A stretch of 64,000 bases of DNA from Neisseria animalis (GTDB taxonomy: Bacteria > Pseudomonadota > Gammaproteobacteria > Burkholderiales > Neisseriaceae), in contig NZ_LR134287.1 of the NCBI RefSeq assembly GCF_900636515.1, positions 62,001-126,000 of the forward strand. The letters are read 5' to 3'. Numbering within the stretch: position 1 is the stretch's first letter; each line of letters opens with the position of its first letter. Below, in pieces: positions 60,067 to 64,000 of this stretch. The position numbers were made by a program, and so were the translations under genes. A model generated the notes under the pieces. It had not been told where the DNA came from. It made no database searches and was given only the letters and a program-made list of their open reading frames with translations.

Positions 60067-60570
60067 ATGGCATTACTCAATATCCTCCAATATCCCGACG
60101 AACGCCTGCATACCGTAGCCAAACCCGTAGCGCAGGTTGATGACCGCATCCGCACATTGGTGCAGGATATGTTTGAAACCATGTACGAAGCACGCGGCAT
60201 TGGCTTGGCGGCTACCCAAGTCGATGTACACGAGCGTGTGGTGGTGATGGACCTGAGCGAAGACAAAAGCGAGCCGCGCGTATTCATTAATCCCATGATT
60301 ACGGAAAAAGACGGCGAAACCACTTACGAAGAAGGCTGTCTGTCCGTACCCGGCATTTACGATACCGTTACCCGCGCCGAACGTGTCAAAGTCGAAGCCT
60401 TAAACGAAAAAGGCGAAAAATTCGAGCTGGAAGCAGACGGCCTGCTGGCAATCTGTATCCAACACGAGCTTGATCACCTGATGGGCAAAGTATTTGTCGA
60501 ACACCTGTCGCAGCTCAAGCAAAACCGCATCAAAACCAAACTGAAAAAACGCCAGAAACACAATATGTAA
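60067..60570 (+). CDS. def: Peptide deformylase
   Basis: Removes the formyl group from the initiator Met of new proteins. From [14 protein letters not shown] the protein is 167 residues. The three motifs are clear: GIGLAATQ (44-51), EEGCLS (88-93, metal ligand Cys91) and QHELDHLMG (132-140, with the two metal-binding His and catalytic Glu). It is followed by fmt, the enzyme that adds the formyl group. A 19-codon upstream extension is unlikely. Confidence 0.97.
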   Translation: MALLNILQYPDERLHTVAKPVAQVDDRIRTLVQDMFETMYEARGIGLAATQVDVHERVVVMDLSEDKSEPRVFINPMITEKDGETTYEEGCLSVPGIYDTVTRAERVKVEALNEKGEKFELEADGLLAICIQHELDHLMGKVFVEHLSQLKQNRIKTKLKKRQKHNM

Positions 60571-60621
60571 GGTGTCGGGCAGCAATCGCCTGCCCATACG
60601 CAGACTGCAGCAGGCAGCGCA

Positions 60622-60666
60622 TTTTTTGCAGACGGCCTTAAGCGCATAAAAGGCCGTCTGCAAAAA
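60622..60666. terminator. Uptake-sequence hairpin between def and fmt
   Basis: TTTTTTGCAGACGGCCTT and AAGGCCGTCTGCAAAAA arms separated by 10 bases. It lies inside the def-fmt gap, so it may separate two transcripts or reduce fmt. Confidence 0.75.
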
Positions 60667-60732
60667 CGCCGTTTCAGAACGATTGTTGCAAAGGCGGAAG
60701 AATCCGTCTGCCACGAGCCAGAAAGTCCGAAT

Positions 60733-61662
60733 ATGAAAGTTATTTTTGCCGGAACCCCCGACTTTGCCGCCGCCGCGCTGAAAGCCATTGCCCAAGCCGG
60801 TTTTGAAATTCCGCTGGTGTTGACCCAGCCCGACCGCCCCAAAGGACGCGGTATGCAATTACAGGCCTCGCCCGTGAAGCAAACCGCATTGGAACTGGGC
60901 TTGCGCGTCGAACAACCCGAAAAACTGCGCGGCAACACCGAAGCCCTGCAAATGCTGAAAGACACCGGAGCCGATGTGATGGTGGTGGCGGCTTACGGTC
61001 TGATTCTGCCGCAAGACGTACTCGACACGCCGAAACACGGCTGCCTCAATATCCACGCCTCGCTGTTGCCGCGCTGGCGCGGTGCTGCGCCGATTCAGCG
61101 CGCCATCGAAGCGGGCGATGCCGAAACCGGCGTGTGCATCATGCAGATGGACATCGGTTTGGACACCGGCGCGGTGGTCAGCGAACACCGCTATGCCATT
61201 GCCGCCGACGATACCGCCAACGAAGTACACGACGCGCTGATGGATTTAGGTGCCGCCGCCATCGTTGCCGATTTGCAGCGTTTGCAAACCGAAGGCCGTC
61301 TGCATGCCGAACCGCAACCGGAAAACGGCATTACTTACGCGCAAAAACTCAGCAAAGAAGAAGCCAAAATCAACTGGAGCGAGCCCGCCGCCGTGATTGC
61401 ACGCAAAATCCGCGCCTTCAATCCCGTACCCGCCGCATGGGTGGAATGGCAGGGCAAACCGATGAAAATCTGGCGTGCCGAAACCGTAAACCAAAGCGGC
61501 CGCGCGGGCGAAGTGTTGGCTTTCGGTTCAGACGGCCTCGTGGTGGCTTGCGGAGAAGGTGCGGTCAAAATCACCGAGTTGCAACCGGCAGGCAGCAAAC
61601 GCATGGACATCGCCGCCTTTGCTGCAGGGCGCACGATAGCAGTGGGTACGGTATTGGCGTAA
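60733..61662 (+). CDS. fmt: Methionyl-tRNA formyltransferase
   Basis: Formylates the initiator Met-tRNA with 10-formyl-tetrahydrofolate. The 309 residues show MKVIFAGTPDFAAAALKAI at the start, AYGLILPQDVLDTPKHGCLN with the catalytic Asn-His site (NIHASLLPRWRGAAPIQRA, about 107-125, includes His109), GVCIMQMDIGLDTGAV, and the C-terminal RNA-binding domain (about 205-309). Uptake cores in frame near 61296 and 61526. Downstream of def. Confidence 0.97.
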   Translation: MKVIFAGTPDFAAAALKAIAQAGFEIPLVLTQPDRPKGRGMQLQASPVKQTALELGLRVEQPEKLRGNTEALQMLKDTGADVMVVAAYGLILPQDVLDTPKHGCLNIHASLLPRWRGAAPIQRAIEAGDAETGVCIMQMDIGLDTGAVVSEHRYAIAADDTANEVHDALMDLGAAAIVADLQRLQTEGRLHAEPQPENGITYAQKLSKEEAKINWSEPAAVIARKIRAFNPVPAAWVEWQGKPMKIWRAETVNQSGRAGEVLAFGSDGLVVACGEGAVKITELQPAGSKRMDIAAFAAGRTIAVGTVLA

Positions 61663-61737
61663 CTGCAGACGGCCTTTGAGATTGAAGCCGTCTGTAAAAC
61701 GGCAATGTGCATAGGGTTGTCAAGCCGACAAAATACC

Positions 61738-61779
61738 CATTTGCAGACGGCTTAAACGCAATCCAAGGCCGTCTGCAAA
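61738..61779. terminator. Uptake-sequence hairpin after fmt
   Basis: ATTTGCAGACGGCTT and AAGGCCGTCTGCAAAT arms around about 12 bases. A second pair lies just after fmt (61664-61700), so fmt may have a double terminator. Confidence 0.7.
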
Positions 61780-61787
61780 TCTGATGA

Positions 61788-61894
61788 TATAGTCATTTAA
61801 AATAAGAATGATACAGCGTTGCTTTGCCTTGCCGTACTATGTGTACTGTCTGCGGCTTCGCTGCCTTGTCTCATTCTTATTTTATTCGACTATA
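61788..61894. repeat. Correia-like element, short form, copy 10, upstream of rsmB
   Basis: A 107-bp element from TATAGTCATTTAAAATAAG to TTTTATTCGACTATA. It ends 34 bp before the rsmB start, so it makes up most of the rsmB upstream region and may provide its promoter. Confidence 0.92.
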
Positions 61895-61927
61895 AAAAAC
61901 AAAAAACCAAAGAAAGACCCAAACACC

Positions 61928-63187
61928 ATGAGTATGGCTCTCGCCCAAAAACTTGCCGCCGAAAGCATTGCCGCCGTTGCCACAGGGCAAAATCTGCAAG
62001 ACGTTTTGGCAAAAATCCGCGCCCGCCATCCCGACTTGAGCGTGCAGGAAAACGGCGCGTTGCAAGACATTGCTTACGGCTGCCAGCGGTATTTGGGCAG
62101 CTTGAAGTTTATGCTGGGCAAACTGCTGAACAAGCCGATAGACAAGCCGCAGTTGGAGAGTCTGCTCTTGGCGGCGATGTACCAGCTCCACTATACGCGG
62201 AATGCGCCGCACGCCGTGGTAAACGAGGCGGTGGAAGAAATCGGGCGCATCGGGCGCGGGCAGTACCGCTCGTTTGCCAATGCGGTGTTGCGCCGTTTTT
62301 TACGCGAGAAAGACAAACTGGCGGCGCAATGCAAATACGACGATACGGCGCGTTACAATCTGCCGCAATGGTGGACGGCTTATCTGCAAAACCACTATCC
62401 GAAATATTGGCACAACATTGCCGCCGCTCTGCAATCGCACCCGCCGATGACTTTGCGCGTCAACCGCCGCCACAGTTGTGCAGAAGCCTATGCGGCGCAG
62501 TTGGCCGAAGCGGGTATCGAGGCTAAAGCCTTGGACGATTATGCCGTGATGCTGAAAGAAGCCGTACCGGTTGCCAAATTGCCGGGTTTTGCAGACGGCG
62601 TGGTATCGGTTCAGGACTTTGGCGCACAAAAAGCCGCCTGTCTGCTCAATCCGCAAGAAGGGGAGCGCATACTGGATGCCTGCGCCGCGCCGGGCGGCAA
62701 AACGGGGCATATGCTGGAACTTGCCGATTGCAAAGTGACCGCGCTGGATATTGATGAAACGCGCTTGGCACGGGTGAAAAGCAATCTGGACAGGCTGGGT
62801 TTCGGCGGGGTGTCGCTGCATTGCGCCGATGCACAGGATTTGGCAGCATGGTATGATGGGAAACCGTTTGATGCGGTGCTTGCCGATGTGCCGTGTACCG
62901 CCTCGGGTGTGGCGCGCCGCAATCCCGACATCAAATGGTTGCGCCGTCCGACAGATGCGCTGAAAACGGCACGCCAGCAGGAGGCTTTGTTGGACGCGCT
63001 GTGGCAGACTTTGAAACCCGGCGGCAGAATGCTGCTGGCGACCTGCTCGATTTTTCACGAAGAAAACGGTCAGCAGTTAAACAAATTCCTCAACCGCCAT
63101 GCTGATGCGAAGTTGGCTGAAGAGCATGTACTTTTACCGAACAAACACCAAGATGGCTTTTATTACGCGCTTATCCGAAAGCTGTAA
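61928..63187 (+). CDS. rsmB: 16S rRNA (cytosine967-C5)-methyltransferase RsmB
   Basis: Methylates C967 of 16S rRNA with S-adenosylmethionine (Sun/Fmu). The 419 residues have an N-terminal NusB-like domain (about 5-135) and a C-terminal methyltransferase domain with DACAAPGGKTGHML (about 248-261), the nucleophile Cys323 in DVPCTASGV, and LATCSIF (about 373) with the second catalytic Cys. Start taken at MSMALAQ; the open frame starts earlier inside a Correia-like element and that part is not protein-like. It overlaps the next gene. Confidence 0.95.
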   Translation: MSMALAQKLAAESIAAVATGQNLQDVLAKIRARHPDLSVQENGALQDIAYGCQRYLGSLKFMLGKLLNKPIDKPQLESLLLAAMYQLHYTRNAPHAVVNEAVEEIGRIGRGQYRSFANAVLRRFLREKDKLAAQCKYDDTARYNLPQWWTAYLQNHYPKYWHNIAAALQSHPPMTLRVNRRHSCAEAYAAQLAEAGIEAKALDDYAVMLKEAVPVAKLPGFADGVVSVQDFGAQKAACLLNPQEGERILDACAAPGGKTGHMLELADCKVTALDIDETRLARVKSNLDRLGFGGVSLHCADAQDLAAWYDGKPFDAVLADVPCTASGVARRNPDIKWLRRPTDALKTARQQEALLDALWQTLKPGGRMLLATCSIFHEENGQQLNKFLNRHADAKLAEEHVLLPNKHQDGFYYALIRKL

Positions 63188-63788
63188 CGCGGTTTTTCGT
63201 CTCGATAAAATCCGTACCGTCTTTTTGCAGACGGCCTTTGCCGCCACTCTGCTGCTGTCTGTACCGACAGCATGGGCAGAGGGCATTGATGCGACCCGTT
63301 CCGAAGCGCGGCTGACCGGCAGCGGGCAGCTTTCCGTCAGCAGCCGTTTCCGTACCGACCTGCCCGACCAGCTCAAACAGGCATTGAAGCAGGGCGTGCC
63401 GTTGAATTTTGCGCTGACGTGGCAGCTTTCCGCACCGGCCCTTGCGTCTTATAAATTTAAATTTTCCCAGTTGGTCAGTGACGACAACACAATCCAATAC
63501 AAACTTTCTTTCCACCCGCTGACCAACCGCTACCGCGTATCGGTAGGCACGTTTTCCACCGAATACGATACGCTGCCTGCCGCTTTACGTGCCGTAGGTG
63601 CGGTAGCTAATTGGAAGGTTTTGGGGAAAGGCGATTTGAAAGGGATACAACCGCGCGACATTAAGGCGGAAATCCGTTTGCAACTTTCCACCGCCAAACT
63701 GCCGAAGCCGTTTCAAGTCAACGCCCTTACGTCGAAAAACTGGCAGCTTGATTCGGGTTGGGAATCATTGGACATCCGTCGGGAATAA
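63153..63788 (+). CDS. DUF4390 family exported protein
   Basis: A 211-residue exported protein of unknown function. The N-terminus has a hydrophobic signal (TVFLQTAFAATLLLSVPTAWA), then a mature domain with the DUF4390 pattern (RFRTDLPDQLKQALKQGVPLNF, LTNRYRVSVG). The start ATG 63153 overlaps rsmB by 35 bases, suggesting translational coupling. In Neisseria this gene stands between rsmB and the ntrYX two-component genes, as here. The TVFLQTAF segment is encoded by an uptake sequence. Confidence 0.85.
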   Translation: MAFITRLSESCNAVFRLDKIRTVFLQTAFAATLLLSVPTAWAEGIDATRSEARLTGSGQLSVSSRFRTDLPDQLKQALKQGVPLNFALTWQLSAPALASYKFKFSQLVSDDNTIQYKLSFHPLTNRYRVSVGTFSTEYDTLPAALRAVGAVANWKVLGKGDLKGIQPRDIKAEIRLQLSTAKLPKPFQVNALTSKNWQLDSGWESLDIRRE

Positions 63789-63790
63789 TC

Positions 63791-64000
63791 ATGCGCCGTT
63801 TTCTTCTGACCGCCGTATTGCTGGCTGTCGCCTTGCTTTACGGCCTGACCGTCGCCACCGGCAGCAACAGCAGCTTGGGTGATTATTTTTGGTGGATTAT
63901 TGCTTTGTGCGTGTTGCTGATGCTGGTGTTGGCAACCGTATTGGTACGTTATGTGCTGCTGTTGATGCGCGACAGCAGCAAAGGAATTTTCGGTTCCAAA
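63791..64000 (+). CDS. ntrY: Sensor histidine kinase NtrY-like (5' part)
   Basis: The first 70 codons of a protein cut by the window edge. It starts MRRFLLTAVLLAVALLYGL, 2 bp after the DUF4390 stop, and has two membrane helices (about 4-22 and 34-56). The helix spacing and RYVLLLMRDSSKGIFGSK match the N-terminus of NtrY-type nitrogen or redox sensor kinases, and the Neisseria gene order supports this. Kinase motifs are beyond the window, so the call rests on context. Confidence 0.7.
   Translation, partial: MRRFLLTAVLLAVALLYGLTVATGSNSSLGDYFWWIIALCVLLMLVLATVLVRYVLLLMRDSSKGIFGSK

Noticed and set aside
61808..61927. Longer start for rsmB
   Set aside because: These codons come from the Correia-like element; the family N-terminus starts at 61928.

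Overview
The window is chromosomal DNA of a Neisseria-type betaproteobacterium (Neisseriaceae). Three things support this. Dozens of copies of the DNA uptake sequence core GCCGTCTG occur, often as inverted pairs acting as terminators. Correia-type repeats (TATAGTC...GACTATA) are abundant. Several gene orders are those known from Neisseria: yggS/pilT/pilU, dprA/smg/topA, def/fmt/rsmB/DUF4390/ntrY, and comE just after an rRNA operon. The usual uptake-sequence form here is GCCGTCTGCAAA rather than the GCCGTCTGAA of gonococci and meningococci, so this is a relative with its own dialect. I do not name a species.

Layout. 1-8.4 kb: the end of tamB, recX, rsgA with a decayed tandem copy of its 3' end, yggS, the twitching ATPases pilT and pilU, and hemJ. 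8.4-16.6 kb: a frameshifted CYTH phosphatase gene, a ClC channel, folA, a lipoprotein, a TsaC-like gene, purD, a DUF4298 gene and yigZ. 16.6-20.4 kb: etfBA and waaC, flanked by three parS centromere sites. 20.4-28.4 kb: a nicotinamidase gene, trmO, gapA, lpxC, dksA, yggT, proC and a 2-hydroxyacid dehydrogenase. 28.7-29.3 kb: an AT-rich non-coding stretch with six DnaA boxes, my candidate for the replication origin. 29.4-40 kb: gnd, an IclR-regulated gabT-gabD-permease operon, mltA and ftsEX. 41.2-46.5 kb: a complete 16S-Ile-Ala-23S-5S operon with two promoters, followed by comE. 47-64 kb: a FadL porin, dprA-smg-topA, three small membrane-protein genes, pyrBI with an attenuator-like leader, pykA, a LysM protein, def-fmt-rsmB, a DUF4390 gene and the start of ntrY.

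How it fits together. Most of the window is ordinary housekeeping. Gene orientation changes near 28.4 kb: genes to the left run mostly leftward, and genes to the right, including the rRNA operon, run mostly rightward. With the DnaA-box cluster at the switch and the parS sites 8-13 kb away, the window probably spans the chromosomal origin even though dnaA is not here. DNA uptake is a second theme: pilT, pilU, comE and dprA all lie in the window, and uptake sequences sit inside several genes.

The accessory layer consists of small non-coding mobile elements: ten 107-bp Correia-like elements, six long-form relatives, one degenerate copy, and four copies of an approximately 170-bp element with 5-bp target duplications. 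Two of those four lie inside long Correia-like elements. I saw no transposase gene, prophage, CRISPR array or obvious defence system.
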